DNA from: Episyrphus balteatus
Lineage: Eukaryota; Arthropoda; Insecta; Diptera; Syrphidae
Assembly (NCBI RefSeq): GCF_945859705.1
Contig: NC_079136.1
Coordinates: 5,187,501 to 5,251,500 of the forward strand
DNA length: 64,000 bases
Direction of reading: 5' to 3'
Part shown: positions 35,629-49,280 of the stretch, one piece after another
Position numbering within the stretch: position 1 is the stretch's first letter
How the letters are laid out: every line of letters starts with the position of its first letter
Program-made: the position numbers and the translations under genes
The notes under the pieces: model-generated
The model's database searches: none
What the model saw: only the letters and a program-made list of their open reading frames with translations
What the model was told of the DNA's origin: nothing

Positions 35629-37122
35629 CAGTTAAATAAGGGTTTAACCTCGGAATGAATGTTAGTAGAAATTTTTTGTGCTCAATATCTTCCTTTTGAC
35701 ATTCTATAACATATCTCAAAAGTCTAGAAAAATCTCATGTCCGCTTGTCGCGATTTCAAGGTCAAATCGCGAAATGGAGATTTTCAAAATTAGCAAAAAT
35801 AGGCTATGGTAGTATATACACATATGATACATGATTTCAAGGTATTTTTTAATGCTGATTCCAAAAAATCTAAAATCAAGACAATCTGACGTCTCTGAAA
35901 AAAGTTATACCTGTTTTTAATCTGTCAACTCATATTATTATAACAGTTGCAAACTTACTGCCGAAAAACCCTTAAAAGTTATGGTCGATGAACCAAATTT
36001 TGCATGAAGATTTTAGAATCCATCATTATTAAAAATCAAAACAATCCCTTACAAAAAATATATATACCTACGAAATAATGGTATTTTTTGATGGAGGGGC
36101 AAATTTTAGGATATGCACTAAAGAAGATTCTTGTTCATCTTAGGAATAAGTGCAAATAGGCTAATTTTTTCATTTTTATCTTTGTTTGGATATTCTTTAA
36201 CTACCCTCAAAAATCTAAAAAAATCTCATGTCCGAAAGTCCTAATTTTCTTGGTTTGAAAATAAGGTGCAGATTTTAAAAAAATAATAAGAAAAGTTTAA
36301 ATTTTTATATGTATACCAACATAAGCGACATGATTTAAAGGTATTTTTTAACACTTATTCCAACAAAACTCACAAACAAGTCAACCTGACCATCCCTGAA
36401 AAGTAATGCACCTTATTCATGTTGATCTGACACAAATATCTGAAGTGTAGTTTTCCAATTTTTTAAAATCTGCACCTTATTTTCAAACCAAGAAAATTAG
36501 GACTTGCGGACATGAGATTTTTTTAGATTTTTGAGGGTAGTTAAATAATATCCAAACAAAGATAAAAATGAAAAAATTAGCCTATTTGAACTTATTCCTA
36601 AGATGAACAAGAATCTTCTTTAGTGCATATCCTAAAATTTGCCCCTCCATCAAAAAATACCATTATTTCGTAGGTATATACATTTTTTGTAAGGGATTGT
36701 TTTGATTTTTAATAATGATGGATTCTAAAATCTTCATGCAAAATTTGGTTCATCGACCATAACTTTTAAGGGTTTTTCGGCAGTAAGTTTGCAACTGTTA
36801 TAATAATATGAGTTGACAGATTAAAAACAGGTATAACTTTTTCCAGAGACGTCAGATTGTCTTGATTTTAGATTTTTTGGAATCAGCATTAAAAAATACC
36901 TTGAAATCATGTATCATATGTGTATATACTACCATAGCCTATTTTTGCTAATTTTGAAAATCTCCATTTCGCGATTTGACCTTGAAATCGCGACAAGCGG
37001 ACATGAGATTTTTCTAGACTTTTGAGATATGTTATAGAATGGCAAAAGGAAGATATTGAGCAAAAAAAATTTCTACTAACATTCATTCCGAGATTTACCC
37101 CTTTTTTCTCCTTATTTTACTG
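35629..37122. mobile_element. 1.5-kb near-perfect palindrome, family F copy 1
   Basis: It starts CAGTTAAATAAGGG and ends CTTATTTTACTG. From AACCTCGGAATGAATG (35645) inward, the left arm is matched by the right arm up to 37095 over about 650 bp, leaving a loop of about 160 bp (36290-36450). The arms carry a second internal copy of AAATCTCATGTCCG (35730 and 36215). A partial second copy at 52.3-54.2 kb confirms the boundary. No coding capacity; no clear target duplication. Confidence 0.8.
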
Positions 37123-39183
37123 TATTAATCTTAAAGATCACTCAAATTCTTAGTTTAAAAATGAGTCACAGTTACCACTTTTCAAAATCCACCTCTGTCA
37201 TTTTTGATATCCAAAGTATTATTTCGAATGTAATAAAGCAAAACGTTTATCTTTACCTTACAACACAAAATATGAAAAATAACCTTAGTGAAAACAATCA
37301 ATCGATATTATTTCTGTTTAGGTATACATAATCCAAAGAGCCAGTAAGTAAACATAAAAGCTAGGTTATACAGGTAGGTAAAACGTATACAACTTTTACG
37401 TAGATATATATAAAATCCAAATTTAGCCTGCGAGTGTCTTCCTCCTGCCTTTCTTCCTTATTTGGGTTTCACAAGTTTGTCTATAGTCCAATAAAACCTA
37501 AACAAATATTATGAAATAGTTATATTTTAGGCCTGCCATCACCCATCACTTTGGGGGATGATATTGAGAACTTAGAGCCAAAAGCCACCCCCTTAATTGA
37601 TATTAAGTTGGAAAAAGGCCAACTTCAATTTGAGTTCAAGGACTTTTATGTTTCCATCAATTTTTATTTTTTATTTTTTTTTTTCATACGATTGCGATAG
37701 TATTTGGTATAGCTTCTCTTTAATAAAAGTCAATTTGTATAGAAAAAAGAGGGGCAAAAAAAAAAGAGTAGTGCATTTCATTTGATAATGATTCGATAGA
37801 TTTGTTTGTGACAGTCTAATTAAATATGACTAATGGTGTTCTGTCGAAATGTCGATCGACGACGTATTGAATGGAATAATATACAAATTGAATGTTGACT
37901 TTGCATCAAGGTTAAATGCCAAAAAAAAAAAAAAAAAAACTCATATAAAACCTTCAACAAAAATCAACAAGGTCACACATCACGTACAGAAAAAAGCAAA
38001 TAATTCTTGGTCTCTTCGATAATCTTGAATCCAAATCGTCGTCCTTAAAGGCAATCAATAGAATGATATTCTTGATATTTTTTTTTTTTTTTATATTTGC
38101 AATCGAACATTTATATTAGTACCCTCAGGAAGCGAATTCCAAACATATAACCGGAAAAGTTACTATGGTAAATTTTATATTTTATGTTAGTTTGCCTACA
38201 ACTTGTGCAATCCACTTAGACTGCTTGGAGCATCTTGACAAAAATTTCAAATTCTTCTCATCAAGGACATAATAAGTTGTGTATAGAAAATCAAGTAGAA
38301 AAAAAAACCTCGTGGCTTTTTCTCCAGATTTACATATATCAACTTCAATTTCCCAAAGGACTTGTGTCATGCACAAGGATATGAATGAGATTATGCAAAT
38401 TGTTTACAATAGTTATTGGTTTAGCTAAATTGGTTAGGGAATCAATCAGACTTGAAAAAAAATAAATAAAATTCAATTTTTTTTTATCTATTTGATTATT
38501 TTATAGAATTACTATCACAAAAAGGATAGAAAATTGTGCGTTTTCAAGGACATGAAAATTCTTATTTTTAACTATTTTTGCTGAAGGCTCAAGAAGTGAA
38601 ATGTTTTCGAAAGATATCGTTGACGGAAATCAATCAATTGAATTGAGTTCAATCAACTTATACGTCAAAGAAATATTTTGACAAGTGACTATCAAACATG
38701 CGACAGCTGTTTATCAATTTCTTTAATGCTTACTTTCAATCACAATGACAGGTTTCAAAATAAAAAAATAAAGCTCTATTGATTGATATAAGAATTCACT
38801 GGATGGATTATGAAAGGGGGTGAAAAAGGATCCCATTGCCTGGCTATCCATAATGGATTTTTTTTTGAAAACTATAGACTATTTACAAAAAATTGGCACA
38901 ACAATTTTAAAGGTCTTAATCAAAATAATATCGCCTAGAAAAAGCACAAACGATTAGCTTATCTTTCATCAGATTAAATATATTTTAGTAGTTCGCAACT
39001 TGAAACCAATCCAAACGATGAACGAACGACCCCCGAAGCATAAGCATTATCTATGAAAGGATATAGTAGAATAGAATTCTGTAGGATTTCATCAAATATG
39101 AAAACTTGAAAGAGATGCAAAAAATCATTTGAAGAGTAGGTTTCCTCGAAGATTTCAATACCAACCTTAATAAAGTTAATAAT
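37123..39183. other. AT-rich intronic stretch, nothing firm
   Basis: No gene, terminal repeat or RNA recognised. Contains poly-A and poly-T runs, for example 37920-37940 and 38080-38095. Confidence 0.5.
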
Positions 39184-39816
39184 CACTGGTCGGAAAAAAA
39201 CTAAAAAAAGTCGGGAGCAAGAACTTTATAAGGTGAATTTGATTGACTTTAGTGTGCTGAATTCAAAACTGTTTACAGATTTTTTCTATCACGTCTAGTT
39301 TTTGAGCTATACTCATCACTATTTTCGCTATAAAGCTTCAAAAACTAATTTTTAATTGAGTTTTTTTTTTATGTTTAGTCAAAAATATATATTTTCCGTA
39401 ATATGCTGCTCTTTATCCAAGTCCAAATCAGAAGATGCAAGATGGAATTTGATTCAAAAAACCATTCATTACTTTGAAAAAAATAATCAAGATTTTGAGA
39501 TATCTATCATAAATTTCTTTTTTCAATATCTTTGAGAAAAAAAAATAATTTTGAAAAAATATAAATACCTTTAGGACGTGTTAATATGGCGTTTTGAGAT
39601 TGCATGAGTAGTTTTACACATAAAAAAAAATTAACGGTGATGTAATTCGATGTCAAATGTACCCAAAAAAAAACGGGTTTTTGACCTATTAATATTCAAT
39701 TATGTCAGAAACGTGACGTTCCAGTGAAATTTTGACTTCAGATTAGGACTCAGCACACAAAATTCCTCTCGAAAAGTAGGGTTTGGTTCTTGCTCTATAT
39801 CCGTTGCCGAACAGTG
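39184..39816. mobile_element. CACTG-type element, family E copy 2
   Basis: It starts CACTGGTCGG and ends CCGAACAGTG, a 10-bp terminal repeat with one mismatch, with TAAT on both sides as a possible target duplication. It is an inverted copy of the element at 34.8-35.4 kb, with long shared segments (AGTCGGGAGCAAGAACTTTA; GTGTGCTGA). No coding frame. Confidence 0.75.
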
Positions 39817-40362
39817 TAATTTGCCAATGGCTTGCATATATCAAGACTTATTTTTGTTAATTTAGTCCGGTACTTCTTTATATCAATTGAAGTTCTTTAG
39901 TGGCTCACAAGGGGATATGCTATTTTCAGAGTTGTACTTCTTTTCCCAACTTACTTTAATACTTACTTCTTTAAGACTTAATGGAACCAACTTTTTTTAT
40001 TTCTTAATAAGAAAACTATCTCGACATTCAGAAAACATCCAACGATATATTTAAAAAATATTTTTCATGTTTTCGCCTTGGTATGAGTGAATTGACTTTT
40101 TTCTTCTACAAGTTTGCTTGCAAAAAGTTTCGTTACAGTAAATCACTTTGAAAAAAATGATAAATAATAAAAATCTATGCAGTTTCCATTTTTTTAAAGA
40201 CAAATAAAAATAAAAAATAAAATAAATAAATATTCTTTATTAATCTGTACTGTCAAATAAATAATCGTTTAAGCGCAGTAGCTTTATTTGTAAAAAATAG
40301 CAGTGATTCAATTTGATTTTTTTAACTTTTGGATATTAGATAGTAGATCCATATTATTTATA

Positions 40363-41879
40363 TAGTAGAGTAACTAAAGCAAATTATTAGGGAACCCGGC
40401 CGAACAGCTCTGATTTTGACGATTTTTTTTTTTCAAACGTAGGTAATCAAAAATACTTTAAAGTCTATAGATTAAAAATTGCTGGTGTTGTCGTATTGTT
40501 TTTTAAAATTAAAATTAAATTTTTTTTTAACAAAACCATTTTTTTTTTTGCTTAAATTTCATAAAACAAATTATAGCAAAAGATTCTCTAGGTAATTTAA
40601 GGAAAATATATAACAGGCTGTAAGGCACAATCTTCCATCGTTTAAGCGATAAATGCAATTTTCTAACATTCTGACCTCAAACACAAAAAAAAAATATTTT
40701 GAAAACAACGGCAACACCTACAATATTTTAAAATACATTTTTAAAAAGCCAGAAGCTCATTCTTATCTCTTAAATTTAAATCCACTAAATTTATTCAAGA
40801 CTTTTTGAAAAAATGGTCCTCAAACTCAGAATTAAAAAAAAAATGTTATTAGAAAAATATAAAATGACTTTTTTCCAAACTTTTTCTAATAAAATATGAA
40901 TTTATTTAAACAAAATTTTTGGCCATTAATATTATCAGTTGAATTTCGAAGCAAAAAAGGTAAAATATATCACACTTTTGAAAAAAAAAATGAAAAATTA
41001 CTTCAATTTCAATGGTTTTTTTTTTTATTAAAACTGAATTTTTGCATTGAAATAATTAATTTTCTCAAAGACTGTGGTAAATAGGAACTTTAAATTTTTG
41101 CTATTTAACTTTCAACAGTAAGGGTTATTAAATGAATAAAAATTATTTTATGTTTAGATGTTGAACTTTAAAAAAAAAAATAAGTTACATTTTTTTTCAA
41201 AACTTTTATTAAAAAAAGTTCTTCGAAAATGAAATACTTTTTAATTTTTTTCATAAACCGTAATACATATTGACATTTCCTTTTATAATTTGAAATCATA
41301 ATAAATGCGGCCAAAAACATTTGAAAATAAATGCATTTTATATTACGACCAAGTTTAAAAAACGACATGTTAAAATTTTTTCAATAATTTTTTTTTTCAA
41401 AAATCTGAGTTCAATTACCATTCTTTCAAAAGCCGTTAATTCAATTAGCTTAATTTTAATTTTACAGATATGACTAAGCTTCTAGCTTTTAAAAAATGTA
41501 TATTTGAATATTGTAGGTGTTGCCGTTGTGTTCAAATATTTTTTTTTGTGTTTAAAGTCAATTAATAAGAAAATTGCATCTATCGCTTGAACTATGGAAG
41601 ATTGTCCCTCACTATCATAATTTTTTTTCCTTGAATTTCCTAGACAATCTTTTGGCAGCAATTAATTTATGAAATTTAAGAAAAGTTTTTGAAAAAAATT
41701 TGTTTTTGTTCATAAAAATCTTCAATTAAATTTAAAAAATCAAAACACCGGCAATTTTTAATCTATAGACTTTAAAGTATTTTTAATTACCGACGTTTGG
41801 AAAAAAAGATCATCAAAATCTAAGCTGTTCGGCCGGGTTCCCTAATATTGCCAATTTTTGAGCTTTAGTTACTCCACTA
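40363..41879. mobile_element. 1.5-kb element with 3-bp duplication, family G copy 1
   Basis: The ends are TAGTAGAGTAACTAAAGC and, complemented, TAGTGGAGTAACTAAAGC, with ATA on both sides. Long inverted arms include GGGAACCCGGCCGAACAGCT on the left and its near complement on the right, and GGCAACACC against GGTGTTGCC further in. The frames at 40896-41084 and 41168-41368 recur in the other copies but look like repeat translation, not protein. A 3-bp duplication would fit PIF/Harbinger- or CACTA-type transposition; no transposase is present to decide. Confidence 0.78.
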
Positions 41880-41979
41880 ATAGTAGATAAAGTGAAAAAA
41901 GTTAATAATTTAAAGTTTTTAGAAATCATGAGGAAGGGAAAACGGTTGAAAGTTTAAGAAGTTTCATAAATTTAAGTTT

Positions 41980-42870
41980 CTTACGTCTCAAACACATGTT
42001 TCACTTTCTAACGGACAAATTGCATGGGAAATACAAAGATCAGAGTGTTTTGTTCGAAATTTCTTCAAAAAAGTAGAAAGTTATGGAATAAAATTGAAAA
42101 CAAAAGGCAATACAAAGCAGACTCGAAGACAAAAAGGACATGTTTTTCAAGACGCTTCTAAAAATCGGCTTTACTTTAGGCAAATCAATGACAAATTAGA
42201 TTTGCCAACAACAAAGCAACACATACCCAGAATCCTTCTCCACTCCAGAGGTGTAAAATTGCATACAATGATGATAAAATCCAAACTTACAGCCTTACAC
42301 AATGTAAAAAGATTAGATTTTGCAAGAAATATTATGCATTGGAAAGATGAATGGGAAAAGGTAATTTTTTCACATGAAAAGAAGTTTAACTTGGATGTTC
42401 CTGACTGTTACAGTTGTTATTGGCTCTCCGAACACAGCAGAACCTCGGCAGTTTTAGGGGGAGCATTTTACTTTATTTTGTTTCATTTCAACTAAGATAA
42501 ACTCCAAAATTTTCACAGATTTATTTGATGACGTTTTTTCTTCATTCATGGATGAACAGTAACAAAAAAAAGTTGATTTTTCAACAAGACAATGCTTAAA
42601 TCCATGTATCTAAGTAGTCAAAAAAATGGTTTCGTCAGAAAAACATCGTTTTATTGCATTGGCCAGTTTCTTTGTCCTGATTGTAATCCAATGGAAAATC
42701 ATTGGGGGATAATTGCATCAAATGTTTATAAAAATGGAGGACAATATGATACCATTTTGTAGCTTTAAAAATGCATCCAGACATGTTGGGATGAAATAGA
42801 CCCGAAAGTTAAAAAAAGACTGACGCATTCAATGACAATCTAAATTTTTGAACTTATTACGAATAAAGGT
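41980..42870 (+). pseudogene. Tc1/Tc3-type DD34E transposase relic
   Basis: The N-terminal helix-turn-helix region reads SLSNGQIAWEIQRSECFVRN, followed by SYGIKLKTKGNTKQTRRQ. The catalytic domain has IFSHEKKFNLDVPD with the first Asp, then after a frame break FQQDNA with the second Asp, and finally HWP...PDCNPMENHWGIIASN with the catalytic Glu, then CWDEIDPKVKKRLTHSM. Order and spacing fit Tc1-superfamily transposases of about 340 residues, and FNLDxPD favours the Tc3 side. The frame is broken after about 42495 and by later stops (for example TAG at 42763), so it is inactive. Family G copy 1 ends about 100 bp upstream and may have removed the 5' terminal repeat; I could not identify terminal repeats with confidence. 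Confidence 0.85.
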
Positions 42871-42932
42871 AGCCATACCAAGCATTAATTTTGTTATTTT
42901 AAGACATATTTTTGAAAAATGTTAAGTTTTAA

Positions 42933-43175
42933 CCCTCTGTCGACACACGGGTGCGAATTTGGCACGACAAAAATCAAAAGTGGTCACAAAAAAGTGTCTT
43001 TATAAGGGTGAAAATAAATTTGTTTGGAATTGTGAATACAATATTCGAATTCCTCGGAAAATTCTACATCAATTTCATATATGATCCTCTATAAAATAGT
43101 GAGACCGAAAAAAGTTCTAGCGACATGAAAAAATATAAACCAAATTCACAAAAAAAGAGGTGTGCCTACAGAGGG
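42933..43175. mobile_element. 243-bp piggyBac-like MITE
   Basis: TTAA flanks it at 42929-42932 and 43176-43179. The ends are CCCTCTGTCGACACAC and, complemented, CCCTCTGTAGGCACAC, with two mismatches. Subterminal GGTGCGAATTTGG pairs imperfectly with CCAAATTCACAAA. Non-coding. Confidence 0.8.
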
Positions 43176-43179
43176 TTAA

Positions 43180-45879
43180 GATAAGTGCGTTCAAATGAAT
43201 GTTTAACTAATTTTTACTTTTTTCTAGTTTTCTGTTATTTTCACTTAATTAACTTTAATATTTTGAAATAAATAAAATTTAACTAGTTGAAAAATGTCCA
43301 TACCGAAAATCCACTTTTCCTCAATTCAAATTTTTGGACCTTCCAGCGAGTTATTCAATTTTACTCATTAATTGTTAGATGCGTTTAAACAAATGTTTAC
43401 GACTGTAGTTTATGGAAAACTGCTGCGATAGCGGTTCTTTTTGAACAAAAAAAAATTAATAACGACAGTATGCTCCTGCTTATCAGTCATCATTAGCAAA
43501 ATTAACTCAATTGCAGCGAAATGAAAAATCTTCCACCTTTTTCTTCAAAGTTGGCTTCTGTGTAATTATTTCCTTTTTTGAAACATGAAGAAATATATAC
43601 CTTGGCGGAAAAGGATTTGCTCGAAGAAAAGAAAACCAAGAACTGTGTTAAATTAAAATAAACTCCCATATCTTGTTCTCAACCATAAAAAGGCAAACAA
43701 AAAAATTACATATAAAGTTAAAGTTACAGCTTTTTTCATTTCTGTTAAATGTGAAGAGAATTTTACCTCAATTTTTGTTTTTTTTTTTATTAAATCTGAA
43801 TTCTTATGAATATGTACGAATCCTTACATCATTCGCTCTGCATGCAGATGTGGTTAAATACCAAAGAAACTTAATGCAAAAGAAAATTACTACATCATCA
43901 AGGTAGTTACGTTTTCTTTTGTTCCAAAAAAATCATTTTCAGTTTATGGCGATGTTTTTTTTAGAGAATTTATTCTTTGTTTCTTCAATAAGCTTTTTTG
44001 GAATGAAGTTTTATAAATTGTTTCAAAAAAGAGCAAACAAAAAAGAGAACACATCTGCTTTTTCTAATTCCCTACAAAAAAAAAAAAAACCAATGAATTG
44101 GATTGCTAAAAGGAAAATTGAATTGAACAATTCCATCAGCCACTGTGAGAAAAAAAAACTGCTCGTCCGAAAAAAAATTACGGTCTTTATAGATCCGTCA
44201 AAATATGAATGAAAAATGTGAAAATTCCGTTTAGCCAATCTTTGCTATGCTGTCTTTATATTCTCTTATATCCTAGTTGCAGACCGAAATTTATGGCTTT
44301 CAAAACATCACTTTGGTATTTCGTTTTATTTTGGGCCAAAATAAATACGTAACCTTTACATATACCTATTTTATATGTACCTACGTGTGAAGAAAAACAT
44401 TAAATTTGGGTTTTTGAATCTCTTATAGAGAAAAACAGCGAGCTGCTGCTGTGTGAATAAGATGTATACACACAAAGAATATATGCCATGACCCATGACC
44501 CAATGGAAACTAAGGAAATTGCTTCATATTGAATCAAAGCTTCAAAGCAGCATCTTCTGGGAAATGAAATGAGAGAGGAATACAACAGAAAAAAAAAAAT
44601 ACAAAACAGTTTCATGGTAAAGCACTCAACCATTATCCAGCAGCGCAGCGGTGTGATATGAGAGTATATCTCAAATGTGGTTTACGTATGAAAGAATCTT
44701 TCTGAATTTTGTAAGGTTTTCAAAGAAGAGACCGAAAATATATAGAAAATTCATGGTCATGGTCATGGAAGAATGTGTTCAACAAAGATATTTTATGAGG
44801 TTGATATATGTAGTTTTGACTATATAAAAAAAATAAAGAAGATTCAAATTTGAGAGAGGTTAGAAAAATTGTAAATGTACCATTATTAGGGTTTATATCC
44901 ATTCGAATACAATAGAAATAGGTTGTAAAATACTAAAATGAAGGCACACATGGGCTTTGTAAGGATTTTTGATTTAAAATTTCAAACTTTTTATTCTTTG
45001 CAGGTTGGTATATTCTTAGTAATAATAAATTTGCCAGACTACTTTCTACTGACTTATGCTGCATGGAAAAAATAGAGGCATTACATAAATTAACATTTAC
45101 ACCCTTAAAGTATCTTGCGATTTTAAAATATTAGTCCAGTAATTTTAGGTTTTATCTGCGGAAAAATTCCTACTGGGCTGAATTTTGGTATAGAGCTTAA
45201 TGACGGCTTTGTTATGAAGATGTGAAAAATCGACATTGATATCGTGTCCGCGTTGAGTTATAGGGGTCAAAAGGTCACGAAAAGTTTTTCGCAAATATCT
45301 CGCGATCTATTGATCGGAGGTCATCAGAGGTTATATAAAAATTGATGGTCTTGAAATTATCTACACCATATGCATAGCACATTTGTCTGTAAGATGAACC
45401 GTTTCTCGAGTAGAGCGCAGAGAAGGTGACTAGATTGCACTCACATACGAAAAAATACATATTTTTGGTTTATTTTGCTCGATTTTTTAGGTTTTTATCG
45501 AAGTAGCTTAAATTTTTTTAGTTTTATTAACTTATCTTATTACGTTAATACGAATTAACTAAAAAAAAAATAAAAATGTACACATTGGGATACAAAATAT
45601 TATGCAAAAGGGGGAACCACGTTTTTTTTAAATGTTGTAATTTTAGTTTTGAGCTTGGTATAAACCTTAAATTACCATTAAGCTTTTTCAGCAGATAATT
45701 TTGTACTGTTATAAGGTATTCTGCAACTTTTCTCTTGAGAAGCTCCAAACGACATTTTCTATGGAATTCATGTTTGGAAAATTGATAACAAGCTATATAA
45801 CAATCATAAACTTAAATATCAAAAATGACTCCCGTAACACTTTATTAAAGTCGTGTTCGTGAATCATTTAAAAAAGAAG
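43180..45879. other. AT-rich intronic stretch, nothing firm
   Basis: Frames at 43919-44212 (+) and 44023-44238 (-) are mutually overlapping, Lys/Phe-rich and without family resemblance. No repeats with paired ends were found. Confidence 0.5.
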
Positions 45880-46271
45880 TACAACAGTCGGAAAAAGTAT
45901 TTTGACAAAATGAACATTTTTCTTACTGATGAGAATAATTTTTAACGGTTAAACATAAAATAAGGAAGTTGACGTTAATTTAAATAAGTATATTATGGTG
46001 AATCTCATGATGGTCAATGTCAGTCAAATACTTGGTATTATGCTTCGAGGCTGCATTGTGGAAAACTGTGGAGAACTGAATTTATCGCGGGAATCTATAA
46101 ATTACCAAATATGAAAACACAAAAATATAATTATAATAAAAATGAAAAAATGCACTAAAAACAGACGCATTTTTAGGAATTCACTTTAAATCGAGGACTG
46201 AGTCCAAAATGCGTGGATTTGGAAATGCCATTCTTTTATCAAAAACTTTGTTAGCAAAAGTTCCCTTTGCA

Positions 46272-47383
46272 TAGGGTTGCCAGGCGTCCGGGTTTTCCAG
46301 GACATGTACTCTTTTTTGGCTGTGTGGGGGACGTCCGGGATAGTTTCTATCAAATGTCCGGGATTGTACTCTTTTCTAGCCTTTAAGTATCTCACTACTT
46401 GTATGCTACTCTTAATTCATTTAGCCCTAATTTTTCAATCGTCAGTTAGACCATCGTAAGAATAAATGTCAATGTAAAAAAAAACATTTATTCTTAGGAA
46501 TAAGCTCTGAGGTTTATCTGACTATTGAAAAATTGGCCCTTATTATTCAAAAAACGAATCGAGTTCATTAAAAGCGAGGCGTTTTTATTTTGGTTTATTA
46601 TCTGCTCAATTCTGTTTTGTATTCTGTTCCAATATAATCAAAACTCAAAAAATATAGAATATGGCAAAATTTTAAACGATTAAGGAAAATCTAAAGCCAC
46701 TTGAGGTATAACTACAACGGCCACTTTTTGCAAAAAGTCAAAAAGTGAAAATTTTCAAACTCATTTTGTGACAGTTTTTCCAACCACAAAATTAAAAATA
46801 ATGATGCAGAAAGCTTATTTTTTGGTAAAAAAAAAAAAAAAACAATTTTGTTAGTTTTTTCCTAAAACAAATAGCGCTAAAAAGAAATAAGAATTTTTTA
46901 CTTTTGTAAATTTCTCACTTTTTCACTTTTTAGGTTATTGTAGTTATGGCTTTAAGTAAGTTGCTAAGTCAAAAAGACCATTTCTTTACTTAGTAACTTA
47001 CTAAAAATTTTATTTGCATTTAACTAAATGGTTTAAAATTTTGCGCAATTGGTTTTCAATGGAATTTTAAAAAATTTTTTAACTGTAATTGCATTGCAAC
47101 TTTTGTAGTATTATAGCTCAAATGTTTATTATAATACTATACCGAGAAGGCCAAACTTTGTCTCAGAGTTTTTTTTTTTGTGAAAAAATAAGAAAAAATG
47201 CTACGGGAACAAGGGTTAAAAATGTGATTTTTAGTTAAAAGGATTGTTCGGTTATTTTTTTTATAAAATTATGCATTTTTTTGTCCTAGTTTTGTACTCT
47301 TTTTTTTGTCCTTATTTGTCCGGGAAAGTCCGGGATTTTGCATCTCGATTACTAGTTTCGTCCAAATATATCTGGCAACCCTA
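46272..47383. mobile_element. hAT-type MITE inside family H
   Basis: Perfect 8-bp duplications CCTTTGCA occur at 46264-46271 and 47384-47391. The ends are TAGGGTTGCCAG and, complemented, TAGGGTTGCCAG: a perfect 12-bp terminal repeat. GTCCGGG and TTGTACTCTTTT motifs are repeated in inverted orientation just inside both ends (46288-46375 and 47293-47340). No transposase. Confidence 0.88.
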
Positions 47384-47759
47384 CCTTTGCAGGAAGCTCA
47401 AGGAAGACAGTTTCGCATTATTTATGGGAAGATAGTACTGTATTTATCTTATAAAACAAAAATTGAAAACAACTGAATTCTCAAATTAACATATTGGTAT
47501 GCTTCTTTCATTCAAAAACAAAGTTTTATGGACCACATTCCCACAAATTTCTATCTCAATGATCCATCAAAGGCAAAGGAACTGTTAAAACTCCGTAAAA
47601 ATTTGGTCAAGTTTGTTGCAGAAGCGAAAAGCACAACAACATGTCCATTTGAGAATTCAATTTTTTTTTCAATTTTTGTTTTATGCCGTAAATGCTGTGT
47701 TATCTTCCCATAAAAATGGCAAAATTGTCTTCTTCGAGCTCAATGTGAAGGGTACTTTT

Positions 47760-49280
47760 TAGTAGAGTAACTAAAGCAAATTATTAGGGAACAAGGCCGA
47801 ACAGCTCTGATTTTGACGATTTTTTTTTTTTTCAAACGTAGGTAATTAAAAATACTTTAAAGTCTATAGATTAAAAATTGCCGGTGTTGCCGTGCCGTAT
47901 TGTTTTTTAAAATTAAAGTTAATTTTTTTAACAAAACCATTTTTTTTGCTTAAATTTCATAAAACAAATGATAGCAAAAGATTCTCTAGGTAATTTAAGG
48001 AAAATATATAAAAGGCAGTAAGGGACAATCTTCCATCGTTTAAGCGATAAATGCAATTTTCTAACATTCTGACCTCAAACACAAAAAAAATATTTTGAAA
48101 ACAACGGCAACACCTACAATATTTTAAAATACATTTTTGAAAAGCCAGAAGCTCATTCTTATCTCTTAAATTTAAGTCCACTAAATTTAATCAAGACTTT
48201 TTGAAAAAATGGTCCTCAAACTCAGAATTAAAAAAAAAATGTTATTAGAAAAATTTAAAATGACTGTTTTCCAAACTTTTTCTAATAAAATATGAATTTA
48301 TTTAAAAAAAATTTTTGGCCATAAATATTATCAGTTGAATTTCGAAGCAAAAAATGTAAAATATATCACACTTTTGAAAAAAAAAAAAATGAAAAATTAC
48401 TTCAATTTCAATGGTTTTTTTTATTAAAACTGAATTTTTGCATTGAAATAATTAATTTTCTCAAAAACTGTGGTAAATAGGAACTTTAAATTTTTACTAT
48501 TTAACTTTCAACAGTAAGGGTTATTAAATGAATAAAAAATAATTTTATGTTTAGATTTTGAACTTAAAAAAAAAAATAAGTTACATTTTTTTTCAAAACT
48601 TTTATTAAAAAAAGTTCTTCGAAAATGAAATACTTTTTAATTTTTTTCATAAACCCTAATACATATTGACATTTCCTTTTATAATTTGAAATCATAATAA
48701 ATGCGGCCAAACAAATTTGAAAATAAATGCATTTTATATTACGACCAAGTTTAAAAAACGACATGTTCAAATTTTTTCAATAATTTTTTTTTTTCAAAAA
48801 TCTGAGTTCAATTACCATTCTTTCAAAAGCCGTTCATTCAGTTAACTTAATTTTAATTTTACATATATGACTATGCTTCTAGCTTTTAAAAAATGTATAT
48901 TTGAATATTGTAGGTGTTGCCGTTGTGTTCAAATATTTTTTTTTTGTTTGAAGGCAATTAATAAGAAAATTGCATCTATCGCTTGAACTATGGAAGATTA
49001 TCCCTCGCTCCCATATATTTTTTTTCCTTGAATTTCCTAGACAATCTTTTGGCATCAATTAATTTATGAAATTTAAGAAAAATTTTTGAAAAATATTTGT
49101 TTTTGTTCACAAAAATCTTCAATTAAATTTAAAAAATCAAAACGGCAACACCGGCAATTTTTAATCTATAGACTAAAGTATTTTTAATTACCGACGTTTG
49201 AAAAAAAATATCATCAAAATCTAAGCTGTTCGCCCGGGTTCCCTTATATTGCCAATTTTTGAGCTTTAGTTACTCCACTA
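47760..49280. mobile_element. Family G element, copy 2, inside family H
   Basis: Same ends as copy 1 (TAGTAGAGTAACTAAAGC and GCTTTAGTTACTCCACTA) and almost the same length. Comparing the flanks with the other family H arm gives the empty site ACTTTTGCTAAC, so the insertion duplicated three bases (TTT). This is the best evidence for the 3-bp duplication of family G. Confidence 0.85.

Noticed and set aside
43919..44238. Overlapping frames of 97 and 71 codons on opposite strands
   Set aside because: Lys-rich and Phe-rich mirror translations of an A/T-rich tract with no family resemblance.
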